DNA of 5,634 bases from Desulfobacterales bacterium. GTDB lineage: Bacteria > Desulfobacterota > Desulfobacteria > Desulfobacterales > Desulfobacteraceae. The position numbers and the translations under genes are program-made. Where the stretch lies: NCBI GenBank assembly GCA_022361135.1, contig JAKSBM010000262.1:1-5634 (forward strand), given 5' to 3'. Shown here in pieces: positions 1 through 5,634 of this stretch (positions are counted from its first letter, which is position 1; the number at the start of each line of letters is the position of its first letter). The notes under the pieces are model-generated. The model worked only from the letters and a program-made list of their open reading frames with translations. It ran no database searches and had not been told where the DNA came from.

Positions 1-881
1 AAATGGCCCGGGCCATTAAAAAGACCGCCGAAATCACCGCCCAAGACGATGGACTGGGCTGTGCCAAGCTCTGCGTTTTTTCCAACATTCCCCAGGACAT
101 GCCCTTCATGGCCGGCGCCTACCTGGGTGTGGGCGTTGCCGATGCCGTCATCAATGTGGGAGTCTCCGGCCCTGGCGTGGTCAAACGGGCCGTGGAACGG
201 AGCCTTGAAGAAAAGAAAATGGGCCTGGGCGAAGTGGCCGAGGTCATCAAAAAAACCGCTTGTAAGGTCACCCGCATCGGCGAACTCATCGGACGGGAAG
301 TGGCCCAGACCCTGGGAATCCGCTTCGGCATCGTCGACCTGTCCCTGGCCCCCACCCCCACGGTGGGAGACAGCATTGGTGAAATTTTCCAGGCCCTGGG
401 ACTTTCCCACATCGGAGTTCCCGGCTCCACTGCGGCCCTGGCCATGCTCAACGATGCCGTGAAAAAGGGTGGGGCCTTTGCCTCCTCCCATGTGGGGGGA
501 CTTTCCGGCGCCTTCATCCCCGTGAGTGAAGACCTCAACATTGCCCAGGCCGCCCACGAAGGCTACCTGAGCATTGAAAAACTGGAAGCCATGACCTGTG
601 TCTGCTCCGTGGGGCTGGACATGGTCCCGGTTCCCGGCGACATCTCCGAAGACTGCCTGGCCGGCATCATTGCCGACGAAATGGCCATCGGCATGATCAA
701 TGCCAAGACCACGGCCACCCGAATCATCCCCGTCCCCGGCAAACAGGCCGGTGACAAGGTACATTTTGGCGGCCTCCTGGGCGAAGCCAAAATCATGGAG
801 GTCCCCCACCTCAAAGGAACCAATAAATTTGTGGGATACGGCGGACAAATCCCCGCCCCCATCCACAGCCTTAAGAATTAA
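1..881 (+). CDS. UPF0210 (DUF711, PFL-like) family protein, C-terminal part; 5' end outside window
   Basis: This is the C-terminal 292 residues of a UPF0210/DUF711 protein, a conserved cytoplasmic family distantly related to pyruvate formate-lyase-type folds and without an established reaction. Family blocks are easy to see (numbering from the ATG at position 3): CAKLCVFSN (20-28), [11 protein letters not shown] (50-60), [16 protein letters not shown] (162-177), a Cys-rich [16 protein letters not shown] stretch (198-213), and the closing blocks [31 protein letters not shown] and [13 protein letters not shown]. Family members are usually about 450 residues, so roughly 150-160 residues lie upstream of the window. 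The ATG at position 3 is therefore an internal methionine and not the start. The C-terminus is complete, with TAA at 879-881. In many bacteria this gene follows a small ACT-domain gene (UPF0237); that neighbour would be off the left edge. A strong hairpin follows directly. The family call is secure; the function is unknown. Confidence 0.93.
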   Translation, partial: MARAIKKTAEITAQDDGLGCAKLCVFSNIPQDMPFMAGAYLGVGVADAVINVGVSGPGVVKRAVERSLEEKKMGLGEVAEVIKKTACKVTRIGELIGREVAQTLGIRFGIVDLSLAPTPTVGDSIGEIFQALGLSHIGVPGSTAALAMLNDAVKKGGAFASSHVGGLSGAFIPVSEDLNIAQAAHEGYLSIEKLEAMTCVCSVGLDMVPVPGDISEDCLAGIIADEMAIGMINAKTTATRIIPVPGKQAGDKVHFGGLLGEAKIMEVPHLKGTNKFVGYGGQIPAPIHSLKN

Positions 882-889
882 CCCCACTA

Positions 890-918
890 CTGCAACCGGG
901 ATCCCCTCCCGGTTGCAG
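890..918 (+). terminator. Perfect 11-bp hairpin after the UPF0210 gene, terminator-like
   Basis: CTGCAACCGGG (890-900) and CCCGGTTGCAG (908-918) are perfect inverted repeats around a 7-nt loop, ATCCCCT. The hairpin starts 9 nt after the UPF0210 stop and ends 28 nt before the transporter start, so it is well placed as a transcript end. The stem is GC-rich at the loop side and should be stable. However, it is followed by CGCAACCTTCTTC rather than a clean U-run, so it is not a textbook intrinsic terminator. It may be a weak terminator, a 3'-end stabilising structure within an operon, or a structured leader for the transporter gene. Confidence 0.5.
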
Positions 919-946
919 CGCAACCTTCTTCATACCCGAGCATCCC

Positions 947-2128
947 ATGTCTACCAAATCCGAGCCTGCAGCCTCCAGTGACTCTGCAGTGAATTACAAA
1001 ATTATCTTCGTCCTCACCCTGGTTCATTTTACCGGGGATTTTTATTCTTCCTTCTTCTCTCCCCTGCTGCCTGCATTTGTGGACAAATTGGGACTCACCC
1101 TGGCCCAAGTGGGATTCATCACCGGCATGGTCAGGTTCCTTTCCTTTATCATCCAACCGGCCGTGGGCTACATGGCCGACCGATACGAAAGCCGCTGGTT
1201 CCCCCTCACCGGTCTTTTACTGACATTTTTTGTCATCCCCTTTTCCGGCATTGCCCCCAATTATTGGATCCTCATGCTCATCCTCTGTGTAGGCTCCATT
1301 GGCTCGTCCATGTTCCACCCCTCGGTGACGGGCATGATCCCGCTTTATTCGGGCAACCGCACCGGGCTATGCCTGTCCATATTCAACACCGGCGGCACCT
1401 TTTCCTTTGCCATAGGCCCAGTTTTCATCACCTGGTTCGTGGGAATGTACGGCCTGTCCAACATGCCCATCACCGCGGTCATTGGCCTGGTGGCCTTTGT
1501 CGTTTGCCTGAAGTACCTGCCCAAACCCGTGTCCGAAAATATGTCAAAGCATGGCTTCATCGGCTCCCTGAAGGAAAACATGGGCTCGGTCTATAAAAGC
1601 ATCATCCTCATCTGGCTGGTCATGGTCCTCCGTGCCGTGGCCGGTCAGGCCTATATGACCTACATGCCCATCCACCTCACCGACCATGGACACAGCCTTT
1701 CGTCCCTGGGATTCATCGTTGCCATTTTCACCCTGGCCGGCACCCTTTCCGGACTGCTTTGCGGCTACCTGGCCGACCGCATTGGCTATAAAAAGGTATT
1801 TCTCCTTTCCCATGTTTTCATGGCGCCGGCCCTGTTGTTCTACCTTTATTTCACCGGCCCCCTGGTTTATCTCTCCGCCTTTGTGGCTGGATTTTTCATC
1901 CTGGCCCCCATGCCCCTGGGCGTTGGTCTGGCACAGAAGCTGGTTCCCAAATCCCGGGCCATGGTTTCCAGCTTGATGATGGGATTTGCCTATGGATTGG
2001 GTGGAGCCATCTCCCCCCTGGTGGGGAAACTCTGCGACATTTACGGCATAGAACAGGTCATGCACTACGCCGCATTGGTTCCCCTGGTGAGCCTGATCTT
2101 CATCATGAAATTCCCCGAACCCGATTAG
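947..2128 (+). CDS. Major facilitator superfamily transporter, Fsr (fosmidomycin resistance)-like
   Basis: A 393-residue inner-membrane secondary transporter, probably proton-driven and probably an exporter. About twelve hydrophobic segments can be counted, near residues 17-43, 53-74, 84-103, 105-130, 140-163, 173-189, 217-240, 252-276, 282-302, 303-325, 337-360 and 369-387. The hydrophilic central loop is at about 190-216. The MFS motif A appears in both halves: GYMADRYESRW (74-84) after segment 2 and GYLADRIGYKK (273-283) after segment 8. The block GSIGSSMFHPSVTGM (116-130) and the start VHFTGDFYSSFFSPLLPAF (26-44) resemble the fosmidomycin-resistance/Fsr branch, where GSSxFHP is characteristic. 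Length matches the family. The ATG at 947 is chosen because it leaves a short polar N-terminus before segment 1. The ribosome binding site is poor: only CGAG is visible about 7 nt upstream. The next gene starts 68 nt downstream on the same strand. The substrate cannot be read from the sequence, and drug resistance should not be assumed. Confidence 0.88.
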   Translation: MSTKSEPAASSDSAVNYKIIFVLTLVHFTGDFYSSFFSPLLPAFVDKLGLTLAQVGFITGMVRFLSFIIQPAVGYMADRYESRWFPLTGLLLTFFVIPFSGIAPNYWILMLILCVGSIGSSMFHPSVTGMIPLYSGNRTGLCLSIFNTGGTFSFAIGPVFITWFVGMYGLSNMPITAVIGLVAFVVCLKYLPKPVSENMSKHGFIGSLKENMGSVYKSIILIWLVMVLRAVAGQAYMTYMPIHLTDHGHSLSSLGFIVAIFTLAGTLSGLLCGYLADRIGYKKVFLLSHVFMAPALLFYLYFTGPLVYLSAFVAGFFILAPMPLGVGLAQKLVPKSRAMVSSLMMGFAYGLGGAISPLVGKLCDIYGIEQVMHYAALVPLVSLIFIMKFPEPD

Positions 2129-2175
2129 CAGGCGGTACCCCAAATCCTGAAACCAACCATTGCCTTCTGCAACAA

Positions 2176-2184
2176 AAGGGGGGA
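2176..2184 (+). promoter_or_regulatory. Ribosome binding site of the radical SAM gene
   Basis: AAGGGGGGA lies 12 nt before the ATG at 2197. An in-frame TAG at 2185-2187 rules out any longer protein. An ATG at 2189 is nearer the purine tract but out of frame with the gene. This fixes 2197 as the most likely start. Confidence 0.6.
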
Positions 2185-2196
2185 TAGTATGGGGCC

Positions 2197-3894
2197 ATGT
2201 GCCGGGTACTCCTCATACAGCCCCCCATCCGGGACTTTTACCTGACCCGGAAGCGGACCCTGCCCCTGGGGCTGGCCGGCATGGCAGCGTCATTGGAAGA
2301 AAAGGGATTTGAGGTCCATATCCTGGATGCCCTGGCCACATCCAAATCCAAACCCCTGGACCTGCCCGGAGAGCTATTCCACCTCCTCCCCTTTTACGGG
2401 AGAAAGGACATCAGCCGCTTTTCCCTTTTCCACGGATTTCGGCACTTTGGCTACAGCTTCGAACACATCGGCGTCCAGGCCAAAAAGCTCAATCCCAGGG
2501 TGGTGGGAATTTCATCCCTTTTCACCGCCTATGGGAATGAGGCCATGGAAACGGCCCGGGCCGTTAAAAAATTCTGCCCCGGGGTTCCCATTGTCATGGG
2601 AGGCCACCACCCCACCCACTTTCCAAGGGAAGTTCTGGGGGAAGACGCGGTTGATTACGTCCTCAGGGGAGAAGGTGAAGAATCCTTTCCCCAATTGGTG
2701 AAGGCCCTGGTCCAGGGAAAAACGAACCTGGGCGAGATCCCCGGCATTGCCCATGTATCCCCCCGGGGAATGGTCATTACCCCGCCCCATTGGATCAAGG
2801 ACTTGGATGAACTGCCCCTGCCCCGCCCCAAGGCATCCACCCATTACCGGCGCCGGGGCCATGAAACCATCACCCTGGTCTCTTCCCGGGGGTGCCCCAT
2901 GCCCTGCTCCTATTGTGCCGTTTCTTCCACCTCCGACCATGGGCCCTATCGGAAACGGAACCTGAACCACGTCCTCAATGAGCTGAAAACCCAGGCCGAC
3001 TTCCATCACAATAAAGGTCAACGGGTGGGATTCATCGACTTTGAAGATGAAAACCTCACCCTGGATAAAAACTGGTGCCTGGACCTGCTCCAGGGAATCC
3101 GGGAACTGTTTACCCACGACCCCGTAGAGTTGCGGGCCATGAACGGCCTATTTCCTCCCTCCCTGGATTTTGAAATCTTGAATGCCATGGAAACATCCGG
3201 CTTCAAGACACTGAACCTTTCTTTGGGCTCCGCCGATGAAAGACAGCTTAGGGCTTTCAACCGCCCCGATGTGCGAAAAGCCCATGATCGGGTCCTTGGA
3301 ATGGCCCGGAAACTGGGCATGGATGCGGTGTCATACCTCATTGCAGCGGCCCCCGATCAAAGGCCGGAATCCAGTGTGGCAGACCTCATTTACCTGGCCC
3401 AACGGCCCACCATAGTCGGGCTCTCCATTTTCTATCCCGCCCCGGGAAGCCGGGACTGGAACCATTGCGCAGACCGGAACCTTCTACCCTCCGACTTCGG
3501 TCTCACCCGGGGGAGCACCCTGCCCATTGAAGACAGCACCAGCCGAATCCAGGCCAGCACCCTCCTGCGCCTGGCCCGGATCCTTAACTTTATGAAATGG
3601 AAGATCGACCAGGGAGACTGGGATTCCTCCCCAAAAAGCAAATTTGATGCACAACAGGATCCCCGCACAAAGATCAGCAATGACCTCCTCCACCATTTCC
3701 TGGAAACCGGAGAAATCCAAGGCATGGATCACGGGGGCCGGGTTTACCGACACACCATTGACCCGACACTGACACGACATTTCATCTCACAACTGGACCA
3801 AATCCAAATCATGGGCACAAAAAAAGGGCCGAAAACCCTGGAAGAATTCAGGATTTCCGACCCTTTTGGATCTAAAAATATTGGGCAGGATTAG
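2197..3894 (+). CDS. B12-binding domain radical SAM protein, substrate unknown
   Basis: A 565-residue cytoplasmic enzyme of the cobalamin-dependent radical SAM class. Residues 1-175 form the Rossmann-like B12-binding domain: VLLIQPP at 4-10, TLPLGLAGMAASLEEKGFEVHILDA at 21-45, RVVGISSLFTAYG at 101-113, PIVMGGHHPTHFPREVL at 131-147 and DYVLRGEGEE at 153-162. The classical DxHxxG cobalt-ligand motif is absent, which is common in this class. A linker (about 176-222) with DELPLPRP leads to the radical SAM barrel. The barrel carries CPMPCSYC, giving the CX3CX2C ligands of the [4Fe-4S] cluster at Cys233, Cys237 and Cys240. SAM-barrel landmarks follow: FIDFEDENLTLD (279-290) and LNLSLGSADE (339-348). 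The C-terminal part (about 410-565) includes FYPAPGSRDW and SRIQASTLLRLARILNFMKWK. Related enzymes methylate or rearrange unactivated carbons, but nothing here identifies the substrate. It may work with the transporter just upstream (inference). Its stop overlaps the stop of the convergent map gene. Confidence 0.9.
   Translation: MCRVLLIQPPIRDFYLTRKRTLPLGLAGMAASLEEKGFEVHILDALATSKSKPLDLPGELFHLLPFYGRKDISRFSLFHGFRHFGYSFEHIGVQAKKLNPRVVGISSLFTAYGNEAMETARAVKKFCPGVPIVMGGHHPTHFPREVLGEDAVDYVLRGEGEESFPQLVKALVQGKTNLGEIPGIAHVSPRGMVITPPHWIKDLDELPLPRPKASTHYRRRGHETITLVSSRGCPMPCSYCAVSSTSDHGPYRKRNLNHVLNELKTQADFHHNKGQRVGFIDFEDENLTLDKNWCLDLLQGIRELFTHDPVELRAMNGLFPPSLDFEILNAMETSGFKTLNLSLGSADERQLRAFNRPDVRKAHDRVLGMARKLGMDAVSYLIAAAPDQRPESSVADLIYLAQRPTIVGLSIFYPAPGSRDWNHCADRNLLPSDFGLTRGSTLPIEDSTSRIQASTLLRLARILNFMKWKIDQGDWDSSPKSKFDAQQDPRTKISNDLLHHFLETGEIQGMDHGGRVYRHTIDPTLTRHFISQLDQIQIMGTKKGPKTLEEFRISDPFGSKNIGQD
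3819..3839 (-). terminator. Possible weak intrinsic terminator for the miaB-map transcript
   Basis: Read on the minus strand, AGGG-TTTTCGG-CCCT forms a short 4-bp stem with a 7-nt loop and is followed directly by seven T's (complement of the A-run 3819-3825). It lies about 50-70 nt beyond the map stop codon, where the terminator of this transcript should be, but inside the 3' end of the radical SAM coding sequence. The U-run is good and the stem is short, so this is only a candidate. Confidence 0.3.
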
Positions 3895-4772
3895 AGGGCG
3901 TAGGGCGTCAGGCTTTCGTACCCATCCTCGGTGACCAGGAGGGTCTGCTCAAACTGGGCGGATAGGCTGCCGTCATTGGTCACGGCGGTCCATTGATCCT
4001 CCAAAATATGAAGGTGACGTTTGCCCAGATTGATCATGGGTTCGATGGTAAAAACCATCCCCGGCACCAGGGCCAACCCCTTTCCGGGTTTGCCAAAGTG
4101 AAGGACCTGGGGCTGTTCGTGGAAATCAATGCCCACCCCATGGCCCACAAATTCCCGGACCACGGAGCACCCCTGGCCTTCGGCATAGGTCTGGATGGCA
4201 TGGCCGATATCTCCCAGGGTGGTCCCCGGAGCAACCACTTCCATGCCCCGTTTCAGGGATTCCGCAGCCACGGAGACTATTTTCTCGCCCTGGGGGGAAG
4301 GGCGGCCCACAAAAAAGGTTTTATTGGCGTCGGCATAATACCCGTCCAGGATGGGGGTGATGTCCACGTTGACAATGTCCCCGTCCTTCAGTACCCGGTC
4401 CGAGGGAATACCGTGGCAGATCACCTCATTGATAGAGGTACAGACACTTTTGGGAAATCCCCGGTAGTTCAAGGGAGCCGGCACGGCACCGGCCTTGACA
4501 TGTTCTTCGTGGACCAGGGAATTGATGTCGTCCGTGGTGATACCGGGCCGAATCATGGCTTCCACCTTGTCCATGATGGAAAGGAGAAGCTCGCCGGATT
4601 TCCGGATCCCTTCGATCTGTTCCGGGGTTTTGATATTCACGTCATACCGCTGTTTATATTCCTGGGAAATGGGAATCTCCAGCTTTTTGTTCCGGCAGCA
4701 ATTCTTATATTTTTTTCCACTGCCGCAGGGGCAGGCTTCATTCCTGCCGATCTTCATGGATTTTTTCTTCAT
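3891..4772 (-). CDS. map: Type I methionine aminopeptidase with N-terminal SEC-C zinc motif
   Basis: A 293-residue cytosolic dinuclear-metal peptidase that removes the initiator methionine from nascent proteins. The pita-bread catalytic domain covers about residues 45-293 with all expected residues: His120 (ICHGIP), metal ligands Asp137 and Asp148 (VNVDITPILDGYYAD), His211 (FVGHGVG), substrate-contacting His218 (DFHEQP), Glu244 (FTIEPM) and Glu275 (AQFEQT). The spacings of the metal ligands and His218 equal those of E. coli MetAP (D97, D108, H171, H178, E204, E235). Residues 8-28 add a SEC-C motif, with Cys14, Cys16, Cys25 and Cys26 in CPCGSGKKYKNCC, a zinc-binding element also found at the SecA C-terminus and in other ribosome-associated or nascent-chain-related proteins. 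The ATG at 4770-4772 directly abuts the miaB stop. GGAG at 4784-4787, inside miaB, lies 11 nt upstream. Met6 is an alternative start but has no ribosome binding site. The A-rich codons at the N-terminus (A6 and A7 runs) contrast with the GC-rich rest of the gene. Confidence 0.97.
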   Translation of the reverse strand: MKKKSMKIGRNEACPCGSGKKYKNCCRNKKLEIPISQEYKQRYDVNIKTPEQIEGIRKSGELLLSIMDKVEAMIRPGITTDDINSLVHEEHVKAGAVPAPLNYRGFPKSVCTSINEVICHGIPSDRVLKDGDIVNVDITPILDGYYADANKTFFVGRPSPQGEKIVSVAAESLKRGMEVVAPGTTLGDIGHAIQTYAEGQGCSVVREFVGHGVGIDFHEQPQVLHFGKPGKGLALVPGMVFTIEPMINLGKRHLHILEDQWTAVTNDGSLSAQFEQTLLVTEDGYESLTPYAL

Positions 4773-5634
4773 TTATTCATCAACTCCAAGGGGTACTCCC
4801 CACAAAGAATGGGGATAGGCATTTTCGATCCGAATCTTCAGCAGGTCACCGATCTGGGCGGTGTCAGAGGGAAAATGGACAATGGTATTGGATTCACTTC
4901 TACCGCTCATCTGTTTCATATTTGCATGGGTTTTGTCAAAGCCTTCACGCAATTTAGCACTTTCCCCCACCACAAGGACCTCAACCACACGACCGACTTT
5001 GGCCTTGTGCTTGGCTTCGGTGATCTCCTCCTGGCGCTTGAGCAATAGGTTGAGGCGACGCATTTTCTCTTCTTCGTCCACCTGGTCCGGAAATTTGGAT
5101 GCCGGTGCCGAAGAGCGGTCGGAATAGGCAAAGGCAAAGATGGAATCATACTCCACCGCTTCAAGCAGGGAAAGGGTCTGCTCGAAATCCTCCTGGGTTT
5201 CCGAGGGAAAACCCACGATGATATCCGTGGACAGTGCAATGTCCGGGCAGGCTTCCTTCAGGCGGGCAATGCGATCCAGGTAAATTTCCCGGGTATACTT
5301 CCGGTTCATCTTTTTCAGGATTCGATCGGAGCCCGACTGGATGGGAAGATGGAGGTGATTGCACACCTTGTCCACATCCCGGATGGCATGGATGAGATCC
5401 TGGGACAGATCCTTGGGATGGGAGGTGGCAAATCGAACCCGGCGGATACCCTCCACCCGGCTCACCTTTTCCAGGAGCATGGGGAAGGTAATGCCCTCTT
5501 CCTTTTCACCGTAAGAATTCACATTCTGCCCCAGCAGAGTAATCTCCCGGACCCCTTTTTTCGCCAGCAGGTTCACCTCTTCCACAACGTGGTCGTGGTG
5601 GCGGCTGCGTTCCCGTCCCCGGGTATGGGGAACC
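4773..5634 (-). CDS. miaB: tRNA-2-methylthio-N6-dimethylallyladenosine synthase MiaB, C-terminal part; 5' end outside window
   Basis: The last 286 residues of the radical SAM methylthiotransferase that converts i6A37 to ms2i6A37 in tRNAs reading U-starting codons. The visible part begins just after the radical SAM cysteines, with VPHTRGRERSR, which in the family follows CxFCxVP. The three SAM cysteines, the N-terminal UPF0004 domain and its second cluster are therefore off the right edge. Visible landmarks on the minus strand: ITLLGQNVNSYG, RFATSHPKDL, HLHLPIQSGSDRILKKMNRKYTREIYLDRI, STDIIVGFPSETQEDFEQT and AYSDRSSAPASKF. A C-terminal TRAM RNA-binding domain lies at about 4794-5003, including QMSGRSESNTIVHF. 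NVNSYG plus this TRAM form favours MiaB over RimO or MtaB. The GTG at 5583-5585 is an internal valine codon (VVEEVN), not a start. The TAA stop at 4773-4775 touches the ATG of map, indicating co-transcription and translational coupling. Confidence 0.94.
   Translation of the reverse strand, partial: VPHTRGRERSRHHDHVVEEVNLLAKKGVREITLLGQNVNSYGEKEEGITFPMLLEKVSRVEGIRRVRFATSHPKDLSQDLIHAIRDVDKVCNHLHLPIQSGSDRILKKMNRKYTREIYLDRIARLKEACPDIALSTDIIVGFPSETQEDFEQTLSLLEAVEYDSIFAFAYSDRSSAPASKFPDQVDEEEKMRRLNLLLKRQEEITEAKHKAKVGRVVEVLVVGESAKLREGFDKTHANMKQMSGRSESNTIVHFPSDTAQIGDLLKIRIENAYPHSLWGVPLGVDE
4784..4787 (-). promoter_or_regulatory. Ribosome binding site of map, inside the miaB coding end
   Basis: GGAG on the minus strand (complement of CTCC at 4784-4787) lies 11 nt before the map ATG at 4772. 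It is within the last codons of miaB. Because there are no bases between the two genes, ribosomes finishing miaB stop on the map initiation region. This fits translational coupling and supports the first ATG over the one five codons later. Confidence 0.55.

Noticed and set aside
3..5. ATG at position 3 as the start of the UPF0210 protein
   Set aside because: The family is about 450 residues and the visible 292 match its C-terminal part, so the gene enters from outside the window.
1544..2143. A 199-codon minus-strand frame opposite the transporter
   Set aside because: It is a Gly/Gln/His-rich shadow of membrane-segment codons, without a recognisable domain, and fully inside a clear MFS gene.
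2129..2196. Promoter or terminator in the gap between transporter and radical SAM gene
   Set aside because: I found no convincing -35/-10 pair and no stable hairpin; only the ribosome binding site is supportable, along with a GGTACC palindrome of no evident role.
2512..3117. A 201-codon minus-strand frame opposite the radical SAM gene
   Set aside because: It is fully inside the B12/radical SAM coding region and has low-complexity Gly/Pro-rich content; no independent support.
3837..3852. Hairpin CCTGGA/TTCAGG near the end of the radical SAM gene as a + strand terminator
   Set aside because: The stem is short, contains a G-T pair, lies before the stop codon and has no U-run after it.
3993..5048. 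A 351-codon open frame on the + strand, antisense to map and miaB
   Set aside because: It runs across two well-identified genes and their junction. Its translation resembles no family, is rich in His, Gly and Phe, and is best explained as an antisense shadow of GC-rich codons.
5583..5585. GTG as the start of MiaB
   Set aside because: The frame continues to the window edge and encodes the conserved VPHTRG segment upstream, so this is an internal valine.
1..5634. Mobile elements, CRISPR, phage or toxin-antitoxin genes
   Set aside because: No direct repeat arrays, transposase motifs, terminal inverted repeats or small paired genes are visible; the coding is compact and uniform in base composition.

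Overview
The window looks like ordinary chromosomal DNA from a moderately GC-rich (by eye somewhat above 50%) bacterium, densely coded. It holds five protein-coding genes, two of them cut by the window edges. The mix is a UPF0210 protein, a cobalamin-binding radical SAM enzyme, and miaB followed directly by a methionine aminopeptidase carrying a SEC-C zinc motif. Together with the protein style, this suggests an anaerobic Gram-negative lineage such as the Desulfobacterota. That assignment is inference from family resemblance, not from a marker gene. I see no tRNA, rRNA, CRISPR array, insertion sequence, attachment site or phage gene.

Left part (1-3894, + strand): the C-terminal two thirds of a UPF0210 (DUF711/PFL-like) protein. 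Next comes a 65-nt gap holding a perfect 11-bp inverted repeat. A 393-residue Fsr-like major facilitator transporter follows, then a 68-nt gap with a strong purine-rich ribosome binding site. The last gene is a 565-residue B12-binding/radical SAM enzyme of unknown substrate. These three share a strand, but the gaps and the hairpin leave it open whether they form one operon.

Right part (3891-5634, - strand): the C-terminal part of miaB (tRNA methylthiotransferase), whose stop codon abuts the start codon of map (type I methionine aminopeptidase with an N-terminal SEC-C zinc-binding motif). This is a tightly coupled translation-related pair: one product modifies tRNA position 37, the other removes initiator methionine from nascent proteins.

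The two strands meet tail to tail at 3891-3894, where the stop codons of the radical SAM gene and map overlap. There is no intergenic space, so any terminator must lie inside the opposing gene. A weak hairpin followed by seven U's on the minus strand (about 3819-3839) is a candidate for the miaB-map transcript.

The part most likely to hold undescribed biology is the orphan B12-radical SAM gene with the Fsr-like exporter just upstream. The sequence does not reveal the substrate of either. No clear new multi-gene system is visible.
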